The position numbers and the translations under genes were made by a program. Below, piece by piece: positions 35,950 through 48,819 of a stretch of 64,000 nt of DNA. Within the stretch, counting starts at the first letter, position 1. Each line of letters opens with the position of its first letter. The DNA comes from Marasmius tenuissimus (taxonomy: Eukaryota > Basidiomycota > Agaricomycetes > Agaricales > Marasmiaceae): assembly GCA_029532415.1 (NCBI GenBank), contig JAQOTA010000050.1:124001-188000 (forward strand), written 5' to 3'. The notes below the pieces were generated by a model that did no database searches, was not told the DNA's origin, and was given only the letters and a program-made list of their open reading frames with translations.

Positions 35950-38260
35950 TCAAGAATCCGCTACGCGACTCGGCTCAACCTCAGAGTACTCGTGAGGTCG
36001 CTGAGACCGATCATAAGAGAAATAGTCAAGTGGTAACCCGTTCAGGTGCGCTACACATTGAAAAGCACGCTCCCATATAGACGGGGTCCAAAAGCCCAGC
36101 GAATACGTCTTCTCGTTTACTGATCTGAGGAAGGATATTCCCTCTGATGAAGTGAGGAGAACTTGGGTTTCATTTGTCGAGTTTTCGGTCGGTACTGCTT
36201 GGGGGAACATCTGACCTATCTCGGCCCAAAGCTCCGAAGGATACAGGTCGGGATTAGCTGGGATGTTTTAAGTCAGGTAATCCTGTACCGTCCCGAGAAA
36301 ATGTAGCTGACTCAGCCTAGGTCGAGTGGATTCGGAGTCGAATGCTTGTAAAAAGTCATCCATCAGCTCGAGGGCCAAACTCTTCGTCCTTGTATCACCA
36401 AGTAAGAGGTTTAACCGGTCCAAGGACACAGGGAAACAGCCTGGATGACGAGGAAAATGCTGCCTTGATAACCCTTGGCCAACCCGGAAAACATTCACTG
36501 CATCGATCCAATTGTAAGCAGTCGTACGAGGTTGTATCTCATGTCTTAGTTCCTGGATTGACCTATTGTTGATCAACATAACGAGATCAAACAGTGGTTC
36601 TTTGGTTTCTAGAAATTGGAGGTTCGCCGTCGCGAGAGATTGAAGAAAGGGTATCATGGCGGATGCAACAGCATCAAGTTCCTCATACACGCGGTATAAA
36701 TTTGCGTGATACTGTGTGATTTGGTCAATGTAGTTGAGCGCCAACCGCGTACTTTGTTGATCGCCGTCCGATATTAGGCTCAATACACGAGTGATTGGAG
36801 CCTGGTGTTCCTTTAAAGTTAACAGATGGCAGTCGCTCCAGGAGAATGGAGGCGAGGAGTAGCTGATGGATTGAGGGTCAAGAGTCCACCGTCGATGATA
36901 GAAAAGCAACCGTATATGTGTCCTCGAATGAACAAACGGATCGTCGCTTCTGATAGGTAACCCCAACGGTAATCCGTCCAACTCGCGCTCTACATCATTT
37001 GTGTTCCAATCCCTGTCAGGACGAACAATGGCACAGTCAAAGACAGTTGGCATTACCAATTCGGGAGGTAACACCTGAAGAAGCCTCCGTAAATGAGGAA
37101 TCATCGATGGACTGTCGCGGAACTCGCATACAAGCCATCGGTACGCCTTGATTTCATAGAAATCAGGGCAAGGGGTGGCCTGTGAGAAGCTCTCGATCAC
37201 GTCCAAATCAGCACTGACCCAGCTGACGAGGTCATATAGGCTGTGGATGACAACAAGGATAGACCGTTCGGGTACAATGGAGCTTTTCCCATAGAACCTT
37301 TCCTGTAGGAAATAAGATACAATTGGGCGAGAGAGTGGGGATGATGGGCCAAGCATATAAGAGAGGAGTCTGAACACAGCCCATGCTTGCGGGGACTTGT
37401 ACGGGCAGAGATAATGAACATCGGGCAGCTCCCACATTACTGTGCTTTCCACGTCGTCAATGGAACGAAGGCCTGGATGAATGCGAAGTTTATGGCGAAT
37501 GATGTCAATGCCAGGAAGCAGCGTCGTTGCAATGTAAAAGGCAACCGCACTTCCAATGACAATAGCAGCGACAGCAAAGGGAATGCGATGCTGCATCCAA
37601 AGTAGCTCCAAAGCCCCAGCGAGGAAGGAAAACAGAGCTAACTCGAGGATAATTGGGAGGGCAGCAAGGAGTGAGGCAACATGCCAGCGTTCGAAGCTGT
37701 CGCTCCTGAAACACCGTAAGGTCAGCCACTGCTCTGGAGTCTGTGTATTCGTGGCTCGTCGGTACTCTCGAAGCCACTGTTTACGCATCAGTCCGAACAA
37801 GGCATCAACCAAGCCAAGTGTTAAACTCAGAAACCAGAAGGCATTGATACGAATAACTGAAGGGGATGGGGTAAAGGAGGGAACCTTGCTACTTTCTGTA
37901 GTGACATGTCTGCCGTTGAGTTGAGCGGATATTTGGGTCAACAAAAGCACGGTCTGGTCGGAAGGATCTTCCGATAGCCATTGGTATGACTCGACGGTGA
38001 ATGCAGTGACGACCGCTGAGAATAAACCTGCCTGAAGTTCGGGTAAATTAGAGATCCTCTGGCACGACATAACCACGTACGAATACTAGCAGGGTATCAA
38101 TATCTTCCTTCCAGCCCTGTTCCATCCCAGCATCAATAGCATCTACCCTCTTCATGACTGCTTCCCAGGCTTTGTCCGTCGTATGATCCTTCGACTCGAG
38201 CATTAGTGGATTTTTAAAATTCAAGAGTAGACTAGGATTCACCTGCTCTTTTACCGACAT
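35950..38260 (-). CDS. DUF6535-type membrane protein
   Basis: Exon 1 (38260-38081) encodes WEAVMKRVDAIDAGMEQGW...DTLLVF; after a 49-bp intron exon 2 (from 38031) begins AGLFSAVVTAFTVESYQWL and continues INAFWFLSLTLGLVDALFGLMRKQWLREY, the DUF6535 hallmark: four predicted TM helices split by a loop. A long soluble C-terminal region follows. The frame stops at 36268, but a downstream frame (36257-35950, NPDLYPSELWAEIG...) looks coding and can be joined through a weak donor at 36311 with correct phase; the protein is about 647 residues without it. Cellular role unknown; the family is expanded in Agaricomycetes. Confidence 0.82.
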
Positions 38261-38576
38261 ACCAATCCCGAATCAGTTTCCAAAACGATGTAAAAGCTGG
38301 GAGAGAACAAGCCACCAAACGTCGAGGATAATGGTGGTCAGGAATCAAGGATGAAAGATGAAAGATGCTACAATATCCTAGGCCGACATCACAAGACAAC
38401 CGTGTGCGAATGTAAATCCGAGTTAGTACTTGTGAGACTAAGCACGCCCGGACAAGGCTCGAACAAGGCTCAACTCTTTTTGGATTTTCTACAAAGCCTA
38501 TTGATAGACCTCAATAAAAAAACTTCCAGTGGTGGCCCTAGCTACTCCAGATACCTCAAGAAACGAATTGCTGTAC

Positions 38577-39390
38577 TCATGGGCTCGAGCCCTTACACAC
38601 CGCCAACGTCGCCTCGATCAATCTCTCAACCTTGCCTCTCCTCAACCCCGCAACTTCTTTCCACCCATCCGAATCCCCAACAATTTCCCTAACCCACCAA
38701 GTAAATGCCGTCATATAGATATCCGCAAACGTCGGACTACCGCCGCCCATCACAAACACCCCCTCCGAGTCCGACTCGTCATCATACCCTTCCACCAAAA
38801 CTGTCATAGCCGTAACAAACTTCCTCCAACCCTCCTTCTCCTCATCAGCGGATAACGCCTTACTAACACCCCCTTCTCCAAACCTCCTCCTCACACTCTC
38901 CCGAAACTCCGGTGTCAGATACTTCTGCGCCGTAATCGGACGTATAATCGGTAACAATGGCACCACAGCATGAAACACCAACGTACAAAACGCCGATTGA
39001 AGCATCTCGGTACCGGGTGGGATGAGTCGTGGAGTGTCGGGGTATGCGGTGTCGAGGTGTTGAGCGATTTTGAATGAGTCGGATATGACGGTAGGGGTTT
39101 TTGTTGTGGTGTCGTGGATGAAGGGAACGGTGTATCGTTTGGAACCGGTGGATGAGTCGGTTGTGGGTGGTACGCCGAGGGATTGGGCGGTGGATTCGAT
39201 ATCGGTCATTCCGAGGTTGATGACGGTGTACGGGATTTTTTTGTAGTTGAGGGCGAATCTGTGAGATGCGAGTTGAGATTTTGAGTGCGTTGGGGAGAGT
39301 GAGGGTAAGTACGTACCTGATTGCACGGACGAAGGGTGACAGGCCCATGTCTTCGAATTTTGAGGGTCCGAGATCGTATAAAGTGAGCAT
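38577..39390 (-). CDS. Glutathione S-transferase, GSTFuA/etherase-like
   Basis: Two exons (39390-39317; intron 39316-39259, 58 bp; 39258-38577). The N-terminal thioredoxin-fold half starts MLTLYDLGPSKFEDMGLSPF and continues RFALNYKKIPY, VPFIHD and ISDSFKIAQHLD, the glutathione-binding turn. The C-terminal helical domain contains SPTFADIYMTAFTWWVREI near the end. The length of about 250 residues fits the fungal GSTFuA class, related to bacterial beta-etherases and linked in wood-decay fungi to detoxification of lignin or wood-extractive compounds. Cytosolic; the frame is intact. Class assignment is from motif memory. Confidence 0.85.
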
Positions 39391-40260
39391 GTTTTCGGCT
39401 GGGGCGGGATGAAGAATACAGAAGGCGACTGTATGATGGTTTCTATCCAGCTGGTATTGCCTTTTAACTGATCGGGTAAGTGCTTTGACTCGAGTCAGCC
39501 ATCCACAAGCGATGTATTAGAAATCAATGAACCCTCCGAGACGGATGGCTCCCGGGGGTTCAAACGAGTCAGCGTGAACCTATTATATGTACTGAGAATA
39601 GGGTTGCTAGAGTAACTTCATATGCCGTGCTTACCGTTGAATGCATGCTGACTCGAAGAGACGGAAGCAATCCGAGGGGTTCGAGGTGGAGGCTAACCCA
39701 TGTTAGGATGATTACACATTTTGATTCTTGCAACTTCGTTTCGGTTTGGAACCTGCTTGAGGAGCATTTGTAGTCGGTGTTCTTATAACGTATAGACCCG
39801 CCACTTGTGCAAGCAGAATTGGTTGAGAAGAGTGCCTCGTCGGCCAAAAGGCAAGGTGGTGGAAGCAAACGTGAAGAAACCCCTGATAAGATAAGCTCTA
39901 ATCGATGTCACGAGCCCATTGCCTGAACCCGGGTTTATTTACCGGTTTGCCGGGCACGCGCCATGGCCTGCCAGAGTCACACGATCGCACCTTGCCTTTC
40001 TACTTCCAGCTCCTCGCTAGTTAGCCCAAGTTCGCTCTTTCTCTAGAGGAGTTGGTTAAGCTAACGACATCCGTCTACGCTTTTTATCCCTCCTGCACCA
40101 GCGATGACGCTAGTCACTGTCATCTGGATCCAACACTGAACGGTGAGCGACAGCCAAGGCAAAGGTCAGCAATGCCTCCTAGCCTTATACGTGAAGGTCT
40201 TGAACCAAATACTGAACACCTTCCATGTAGACCCCGAGACCGCATTCCTCAGTCTCATCA
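39391..40260. other. Divergent intergenic region
   Basis: It separates the minus-strand GST from the plus-strand membrane protein and therefore holds both promoters. Minus-strand frame 39868-39569 shows no motifs and was not accepted. The stretch 39960-40260 is probably 5' leader of the next gene. Confidence 0.5.
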
Positions 40261-41269
40261 ATGACTCTGGAGCATCTTTACTTTTATTCGTCGAGCGGCG
40301 CCGGAGAGAAATGGAGGAGAGAACAGAAAGATGACTCAGACGATAATGGCGGCTTTTCGCTGTACAGTGAGTGAACCGGCCACCTTTGCTTGCAAATGGT
40401 TCGATTTGACGTACGTCTTTTCAGCTTATCTAGTCATTACTGTTATTGTACTTCTATTTGCCTTTACCGGTATCATTTTTCGGAATCGTCAAGGACAACG
40501 ACGACAAAGCTTTAGGAGAATCGACGCGGCCATATTTGGTACTTCTACGTGGCATGAAGGTGGACGGAGACCCGTGGACTATGGGAAGGAGCCTGTGATG
40601 TGGGAGACACGATTGGATAGTGTTCGGTCACAGATGGCGATGGAAAACGGGATGCAAGGAGTTGGCGACAACAGACCTTGGAAAGTAAGTTATCTATGGC
40701 TCACGAAATTGGAAATATTTTTTGCGCGACTCGCTGCTCTCCGTTAGCCATTTGCAGTTTTTTATCTACCCGCAAACTAACGCTCTTGATAGCCCCTGTC
40801 CATCCAATTTCTCGACCCAAGCCACAAGGCAAACGAAGGCTCCATTCTAGGCCCTCACGATATCACGCGAAACGGACTCTTCCATCGTCTCATATCACGA
40901 TTACAATCGCGTTCAATACCTTCCAGTCCAGACCCGTTACCTCCGAATGAGAGCACGGCTGTTCTTTCCTCTAAAGAGTCGGATTCCCAACCCACCGCCT
41001 CCTTAATTCACCGCTCTAGCTCCCCATTGGTGGGCTCAGAAGCCCAGCAAGTCCGTCTATCTGTTTTCATAACAATGCCATCACCTCGCTCCACCGTTTC
41101 TGAGAAAGACGGAGATCGAAGAGACAGGCCGAAATGTGGAACGGAGACACCCGATCCGATGACGTTGCCCCCTGTGGAGATTGGGAGTCTTTATGTTTGG
41201 GCACGCTCTAGCGACGGCAAAACCCGTTCAGGCGATGGAGCTAGGAAAGAGAAGGAGCCTGAGTTATAG
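40261..41269 (+). CDS. Single-TM KPxxWE-motif membrane protein
   Basis: Three-exon model (40261-40366, 40425-40684, 40793-41269) gives 280 residues with consistent phases. Gly/Asp-rich extracellular N-terminus, one TM helix (YLVITVIVLLFAFTGIIF) followed by a basic stop-transfer RNRQGQRRQ, then the motif YGKEPVMWETRL and, in the C-terminal part, VRLSVFITMPSP and LPPVEIGSLYVW. The same architecture occurs in the minus-strand gene 57832-58731. Agaricomycete-restricted family, function unknown. The N-terminus could extend upstream. Confidence 0.75.
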
Positions 41270-41858
41270 GATATCGCGACGACGTTTAGTTTTCAACTGC
41301 GAGGTGGATTTTTTGGATCTTTTTTGATGGTATCTCTGTACTACGACTATATGCGCTCATGAATGCTCTCACTTTCACGTTTTATTTCACTCATTTAGAA
41401 GTCGGCTGCTACATTTTCATTGTCATTATCCCCCATCTCCATCAGCCCTCATCGTGTCGATATGACCCTGTTTCATTATTGACTTATCCGAATTTGAACG
41501 TCAACGATCAGTGGCCTCAGGTGCAGGGACACCGCTGCGATCAGGGTTCACGCTATTGAATCGGAGTACGCCTTCAATCGGCCAAGCTCCAAGGCTTTAC
41601 CCGTATATCCGACGGAAGCCTGGTTGGCAGTGTAGCTTTCCGTTGGGGTCATATGAACGATAATAAATAGAGCGCTCGGAATGGGAAGTTGCGGCAACCC
41701 TCACGACTCCCCCCACCCAGCTGTTTCCAATGATCGTCGACCAACACCCAACTCTCCCTGGTAAGACTGACCTCCCTCGGGACAAAATGTGAGATTATTT
41801 GCCTGTTCCTCCCGTGGCAACATCATACTCATCGTTTGCTAGGTCTGGCCCTGTGGTG
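41270..41858. other. Intergenic
   Basis: 3' flank of the membrane-protein gene and 5' flank of the DUF7330 gene. No coding signal or repeat recognised. Confidence 0.5.
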
Positions 41859-42810
41859 ATGACATACCCCGAAAACGCTGGGAAGAAAGATGAGAGTACC
41901 GGGTCTAGCAGCGTTGCTGAGGTGCGTTAACAAAAAGCCTCAATCAGAACCAACGCACGAGGAAATAATGCTTTCAACAGGATGCACCACCACCCGAATA
42001 TGAAGATATAATGACCTCACCACCCCAGCCACCTATGGCGTCTTCATTTCCACCATCGACTTCATCTCCAACAACCTCGACTCCAACCTTCTCGAGCCCG
42101 CCAACTTCATCTTCAACACTAACAACCTCAACTCCCGCTGTCGTCGACGGACGAGCAGTCAACTACATCGCCATAAGCAAAAGCTTCGGAGACATCACAT
42201 GCACATATACCCTCGACCCCTCCATCCAACTACCCGCTTCGTTCATGCCCAAGTTGAAAAACGGTCGTCGAGAGGAAGATCGGAGTAATCTGAGTTTAAA
42301 GACGAAAGTAGGGTCGATATTCGCGTGTGTTATGTTACAACATCGGCAAAATTCGGATAAGAGAACGATGTTGGAGTTTAAAGTGACGTTGGGGATGATT
42401 GTGGTGAAAGTGGTATGTTCATCACGGTCTCTAGTCTCTGGTATTCGAAGGTTAACTGACGATGTTTGAAGGATACCACACCATCGACAGCTCTCCCTAC
42501 TCCCCGTCCCCCATTTCAACTAAAAGCCACAATTCAATCTGGCAATATCGTCCTCCACCTCCCTAGAAACTTCAACGGATTCATCACGATCAACTCAACT
42601 CTACCCAACGTCCTTCTCTCTCCAGAAATCGCTCGAGCTAATCGGTGGATATCCACAACCGGGCGAGTTAGAAAGGGGTTTATAGGTGACGCATCGCGGT
42701 TAGACGGGGAAGTCGGAGAGTGGAAAGGAGACGAGGTCGTTATCGAGGGGACTGTGGTCGGTGTGGAGATTGGATTTGTGGTGGAGAGTGAGGCGGTAAG
42801 GTGGCGGTAG
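41859..42810 (+). CDS. DUF7330 domain protein
   Basis: Exons 41859-41921, 41981-42412 and 42472-42810 give a 277-residue protein with consistent phases. After a Pro/Ser/Thr-rich region come VNYIAISKSFGDITCTYTLDPS, LPASFMP, NLSLKTKVGSIFACVML and PPFQLKATIQSGNIVLHLPRNFNG, ending WKGDEVVIEGTVVGVEIGFV. The repeated beta-strand units are characteristic of DUF7330 in Agaricomycetes, probably a beta-helix-like fold of unknown role. The large transposon begins 49 bp after the stop codon, in its 3' untranslated region. Confidence 0.85.
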
Positions 42811-42851
42811 CTGGGAAAGATTCTTGGCAAGGATGTATCTTGGATGGATGG

Positions 42852-42859
42852 AGCGTATG
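42852..42859. repeat. Target-site duplication, left (AGCGTATG)
   Basis: 8 bp identical to 51468-51475 at the right end of the transposon. Excising the element with one copy leaves an uninterrupted AGCGTATGTTATT junction. Confidence 0.93.
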
Positions 42860-42893
42860 AGGACCCCTGAAAGCCCACCGGGAGGTCGTTCGC
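42860..42893 (+). repeat. Left terminal inverted repeat of the Ulp1-P-like transposon
   Basis: 34 bp, one mismatch to the inverted copy at the right end. Inward lie GTCCGAC words near 42911 and 42946, in inverted orientation relative to those at the right end. Confidence 0.93.
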
Positions 42894-45800
42894 TCCGGCG
42901 AGCCTTTTTGTCCGACATCTGGGTCCGGGAATTGGGACCAAATTGTCCGACTCTCAAACGGCCCCCGATTTCTCCCATATTTTTTCTCGCCTGCGGCGCT
43001 AGAAATGTGTCGGATTGCCTTAGTTACTATTAGAGACCTATCCAAGTCATACAATTCAATATATGTCTGCTACAATCATTGTTCAACCAGTCAGTCCTCT
43101 TCCTCATCTGGACGCTTCCGAAATTTCGTCATAGCTGCAGCAATACCCGGTCCCTGAGATGCCCTCAGCCACTCAAACAGCTCGTAATCGTTGGGCTGAA
43201 GTAGCAAGCTTGTAGGATACCCAGCCGCACTGTCAGCGGGGGTTGGGTGACTGGGCTCGTTGAGAAGGACAAGAAACTGTTGGGAGGGTATTTTGGTGAA
43301 CTGATTTACACCAAACATCACCGTTGAAGAAGTGACATTCATGAAACGGCGCCCTGATCCCCGCTCGAATACCTGTAAGTCAATATAAGAAGCAGCGGCG
43401 ATATTGGACGTTTGGGTGACTGAGGCGTATCTTCCATTTTTACCGCCGGTCTTCTCATACAATGCGACAACTAAGTGTATGGCATTCAATGCCAGCCCAC
43501 GGGAATTTGAGAGACAAAGTGAGCACGTACCTTTGCCCACCAAAAGCAACCCAGGATCGACCCAAACAATACCATAGTCGTGCCTTTTCAGTGGACGCAG
43601 AGACGTGACACGTGCATTCGAGATGAAAGGAAAATGAGCATCCTTCGTGGACAGGTGGGCCTTGAATACATCGTGACGCCGCACAGCAGCCTAGAAGAGA
43701 ATAGATAACATACTGTCAGACGAGTCGGCAAGCTGAAATAGGGATATGTACCTTCTTGATGCTTGCCGCCGCCGAAACCGCCGCATTAGCTGAGTTTCCT
43801 GGCATTGTGACCTGTTGGCGGCTTCCGTCGCCTTTTGGGGCGGTTGTCCAACGTCCAGCCCTGTTCTGACCAGCAGAAGAAAACTCGCGATCCCGACTTT
43901 CACGACGTATTGTGTTGTAACGGTCGAGGATTTGTTGACTGAGGGATTGGGTGGCGGATGATTTGCGAGTGGTTGACGTACGTGTCCCCATTGCGGCCTG
44001 TAAGGTTTGATTCTGACGACGAAGATCGACAAGAGCATCATAACTGATGTCTTCAAGGGTTGCACGGCCTTGACCAAGGGGTTTCGAGGGTTCATCTGGG
44101 AGTTTGAGTTTTGCGTTCGCAACGGCCTTCTCAAATGCTTGCACAGCCTCGAAGTCTCGTCCCTGCGCTTCTGCCTCCTCCTCGTCGTCAACATCGGCAA
44201 GTTGCTGGCTGTAATCAACAATTAAAAGATCAGATATGTTGCAATAAAGACATCAAACTTACACTTCAATCATTCTTTGAGTGACCAGTGACATCCCAGC
44301 GCATAGGAGACCCTTTACCGCCTCTTCTTCCTTCTCCGTATAGTTCGGGCGGTGGATCAAATTCTCCTCGCAGTTGAACATCTCATCGAGTCTTCTTACG
44401 GCGTCTTCATCTTCTCCGTCATCAGAGCATGCCCCCTCGTCCCACTCATCCCTCCAATCCTCCAACTCCTTTTCCAATGCGGCGAAGGACGGCAAAGATG
44501 GCTTGAGCATCGAGAGATTTCGCCGGGCCCACTGAAATTGTTGTGTGCTCATACCCAATAGCCGCACACAGCTCTCAACATCACCCAGCGCTTGCCTCGC
44601 AATATCCTCGAATTCCTCGTGTGTTGGATAGGTGTCGAGTACGACTAGATCGATTCCGGTAAGGTCGAAATAAGTGTGATGATATCCTGCTGCCCGGGCT
44701 TTTGGATCTGACAGTTTACCACGACGAACAGCAGCACCCATTTGTAACCTAACCTTTGGAACACCATAAATGAAGTCTAGGAAATCGAAATCATCCCCAA
44801 TCAGGGCTCGGGTGTCGCCAAAAGCATGTTCATCGGGTTCAGAAGAGTGAAGCCAGGGTATGAGAGGTGAAATGCTGGTGCCGGTGTTCTGGTAGTCACG
44901 GTGGATAACGACGAGGGCAAGATAACCTTCAATGAGGATTCGAGCAATATCGAGTGCCTCTCGCGAGAGGCAATATCGCTTGACATCGTACCCTGAGACT
45001 GAAAGAAAGGTTTCCCGATAATCAATGAAGTAACGTGCCCGAAGAACCATCCTAACTCGTTCATGATGTGAGATTCGGCGATTTTGGAAAGCATCAATGA
45101 AATCTCCAAAGACGAAGAGAAGAACTATGAGCAAGACATTCTCAGGATGAGCATCGGATATGTATTCCAGCATGTCTGCTGAGAAAAGACGAGTGGCGGC
45201 AGCGTCATCCTGGCGGTCGAGGCGTTCAACGTCACGAATATATATGGGCGACCGATCCTCGTGAGCAACCTCTCGAACGAACTCATACACGGCCACGTAG
45301 TTGCCAAAACATAGAAGCCGGGCTCCAGAGAATATGTTGTTTCGAAATGTCTTCAGTGCATGCTTTGAGTCCTGAATAACGGCGACTGGCTGACCGTGTA
45401 TGATGGCAAACTTGACAGTGACATCCTTTCCACCTTCACAAGGACTTGAGATGGTGAATTCGACGACCCGGTCAGCTTGTGAGATGATCCGACGCTGGAC
45501 TCCCCGCTCAACCTCTGTACCGTCACAGGCATAAGAGACCACATTGACCCCCTCCCGTATGAGCCCACGAATGATCTCCATAGAGTATGAAGTGAGTGTG
45601 GTAGCATCCAATGTGTTTGGGATTGCTTTAGCAGCCAGTAAAATCGGAGTAACACCCGGTATACAAGGGGTCACAACCCATAGTCGAATCTAATCAACAA
45701 GTCGATGTTAAATATATCAGCTGGCCTAAGTTGAAAGATGGATGATCACATACCTTTGGTGCCTTTCTGTCATCGTAGTCCTTCAGAACCTTTTCAAGCT

Positions 45801-47849
45801 CGTCTGGATCCATGACCTTGATTGGCCCAGCGTCCGAGCCCACTACCAAATGACACTCCGCATTGGAATCATAATACACACGCAACCGTGGCATGAGTTT
45901 TGTATCGTCGCAGCATAGCGCGCACGGCTGCCCTTGGTAGGAAATAACCGCTAGATGAGCACGAAGCTGTCGAAAGGTCTCGTCGCTTATGTCAGGTGGA
46001 AAGCGTGGCTGTCGAGCTTGTTTCATCCTAAATATACTGTGAGTTATGGAATAAGTCATTTGAACAGATGGACGTACCTCCAGCTACGCTCTGATCTCAT
46101 GGGAAAGTAGTTCTGAAGAAGCCGATATGTCTTCGGACTCGACACCTGAATCAAATGGCAGAGTTCTCCCACGCTGGTGGATACTGGATACCTTGTAGCC
46201 CAACGCCGCGCTGCTCACGGTCTCTACGAATAACAAGTGCCTCTATCAATCCAGCGAGGTGCTCATCCCTATACTTTCCATTTAGCATCCCCATGGTAAA
46301 TCGGACAAGAGGGGAGTGCTTTTGGTCCTAGTAAATCACCATGACAGGTCAGCAAGCAGAAGGAACAACGGTCACAGCAGAAGCGTACTATTGCCTCAAT
46401 CAAATCCTTCATACCAACGGTCTTCAAGTGTAGGTGCCCAATCAACTCGTTCCGCCATCGAAAATTGGTAAATCTGATGTTCTGCTCATATGGCGTCTTC
46501 TTCCGAAGCACTGCTAGAAAACGAGGGTCTTTACGGAGGGAAAGGCAATTGAAGCAAGGTAGTATCCTGCCAGAGCGATTGTTCGGAACCTCCTTCAGGC
46601 AGTTATGGTGAAAGATACGGAGATGGGTGTGCTGGTTCAGCCAAGCGAGTGCATGTTCCTGCACATCCAAGCAGTGTTTCCACTTTGCTGTAGAGATCTC
46701 GCTGAAAGGCTTCTGATAGAGATTCTTTGCGATTTTGTAAAGACTAGGTGCGCCCCCACCACGAGCGCCTGACCGAAAGAGATATCGTGAGGTGCGAGGA
46801 TCGTCTGCGTCTGTCCACCCGGGACACGGAACCATAGGAAATTTTGGTGGTGTCTTCCTGCTCTTGGTCGACTTTGGAGGAGCTTTCGCAGCAAAAAAGG
46901 ATGTGATTCTCTCGCTCCCGGCACCTTTCTTCTTCTTTCGATATTCCTCAGTGCATGTCGCAAGGTGCTCAAACATCAGCAAAATACCCTAAAGAATACA
47001 ACCTAGATATAACGGATTCACATCAGTAAAATACAGCGATCCGGTAGTGGTAGATTTCAATAGTGTTATACCTTGTTAATAGACCCGTGACGCGTTTGAA
47101 TGATTTCGGACGGCTGGAAGAGTATCAGAACACGGTCAAAATACGGTTGAAACTTACCTGAAACCCGTTAAAACTCCCAAAACCCATATCCAGGGTTGTG
47201 TCCTGCCGAACTCATTACAATGAACGAAACACATTGACCCGATTTCAGGACATTCTAAGGGGGTTTTAACCAGTTTTGGTTGGTTTTGACGCATTGGCAG
47301 GCTTCTGAGCAATACTAATCACTGAAAACATGGTAGAAATTGTATCTTATGATATTGAATATGTTATATCCACCACAGCGACGACTCACCTTGAGCTTGA
47401 ACAATGAGCGGCGTGGTTGAGAGTGAACTTGGCGGACAACTTCTGAGCCTGAGCGCCAGGCGCTTCCACTGAGCGCTTGCGCTGAATTCTGGTCGGAGTC
47501 CAAAATATATCCCTCGCTTACCTACACGTGGGCAACTTATGCCCCTCTTAATTCTCAACCACCACCATCGTCGCTCAACTCTCTTCAATTCACGGAATCG
47601 ACAGATAACAGCCCGCAGGCTACACGGTTCTTCAAGATACCAAACCTCATTTGGGACGATTGGATGCAATTGCGGCACAGGTACGTGCTTTTTTTTTATC
47701 CATCGCTCGTTGTATCCTGATGGTCGCAGCTCTTAGCTATTTGGACTCATACAAGGACCTCGAGTACTCTCTCGAAACGCTGGCAGTGACGAAGTAGGTA
47801 CTCCGTCACTCGTCGTCATTGATGTCATCATTCCTCACCCTCGACCACT

Positions 47850-48070
47850 TCTACAATGGCCGCACGGACCACCTACGTGCTATATAAACCCGAAGCGCTG
47901 CAAGTCGTCACCCATTCCTCCTTTCTTCCCTCCCCCCACCACTGCCTTCGCTTTGTTTCCTCGGTGCCCGTTCCATCCATCTTCCTCTTACTGTCCCTTC
48001 TTGTCTATAACACTCCACTTACTCAACATGTCGTCTTCACTCAAGTCCCTCAATGGCTTACCTCCAATCT
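47850..48070 (+). promoter_or_regulatory. Promoter-like region in the nested element
   Basis: CTATATAAACC at about 47879 is followed by ~120 bp of pyrimidine-rich sequence and a CAACATGTC start context near 48027, a strong Agaricomycete core-promoter layout. The ATG opens only a 16-codon frame before TGA, so the transcript may be non-coding, encode a tiny peptide or be a captured promoter. Confidence 0.45.
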
Positions 48071-48743
48071 TAACTTGAATCGGGTCGTCTGATTATAGGT
48101 ATGTTCAACTTGATTATCAGGTTTTCTCTCCATACACTGAATAAGTCCATCCAGTGCCTGAAAGGACAGAATAGGATGGGTAGAAATGTATGTGCACCTT
48201 ACCTCCACCCTTGATATTGTCACTGATTGTCGTTACCTGTGCTTTTACCATAGCGCGTTGATCATTTCTGCCGTCGACATTGTCCCTGTCTCTGCAAATC
48301 ATTCGCCATTACCGACAATAAGGTGCATATATGCACCATACAACGTGTGTACACCTTCGCTTTATCAGAGGGATACACAAGCTCATACTTCTTTACCTTC
48401 ACAGGATACACAATGTACGTGAGGTTGGGTTCTCTGCTATCAACGTTGTTGAGTTATGGTATACTTTGGTATGTTCTTTATCTAGATACTTGCCATTGTC
48501 CCAGTGACTGATATTGACATACAGGACCCTCGCTGTTGTTCTTTGCTGTGGTTCTGCTGGAATTAGAATATATGTTGTCTTTCTGTACTCACCATATACA
48601 GTATCGTAGATCTGGCTTTCATGTTGTTAATATACGACCCTAATAATATCTTACTGCTCCCTACAATCGAGTGCGAAATCCACGAGGGGTCCTAGCTATG
48701 CTATACATCCCAGCCAATAGCGCCTGCCATTTGTTACACTCCC

Positions 48744-48819
48744 GAGAACTCGTTATCCTCACGAGAACTCGTTATCCTCACGAGAACTTGTTATCCTCAC
48801 GAGGACTCGTTATCCTCAC
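48744..48819 (+). repeat. 4 x 19-bp tandem repeat
   Basis: Four exact-length units of GAGAACTCGTTATCCTCAC with one substitution in the third and one in the fourth. Internal to the nested element. Confidence 0.85.

Noticed and set aside
39569..39868. Minus-strand 99-codon frame between GST and the membrane protein
   Set aside because: No motifs, no exon signals, and it overlaps a promoter region.
43716..46982. Treating the downstream transposase and the Ulp1 protein as separate genes
   Set aside because: Removal of the inverted-repeat-bounded insertion restores one frame through a zinc finger, and exon phases then agree throughout.
47539..48511. Several short plus-strand frames inside the nested element as genes
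   Set aside because: Low complexity or His/Ser-rich with no motif; none gives a coherent splice model.
48744..48819. CRISPR-like 19-bp repeats
   Set aside because: Four head-to-tail units without spacers; simple tandem repeat.
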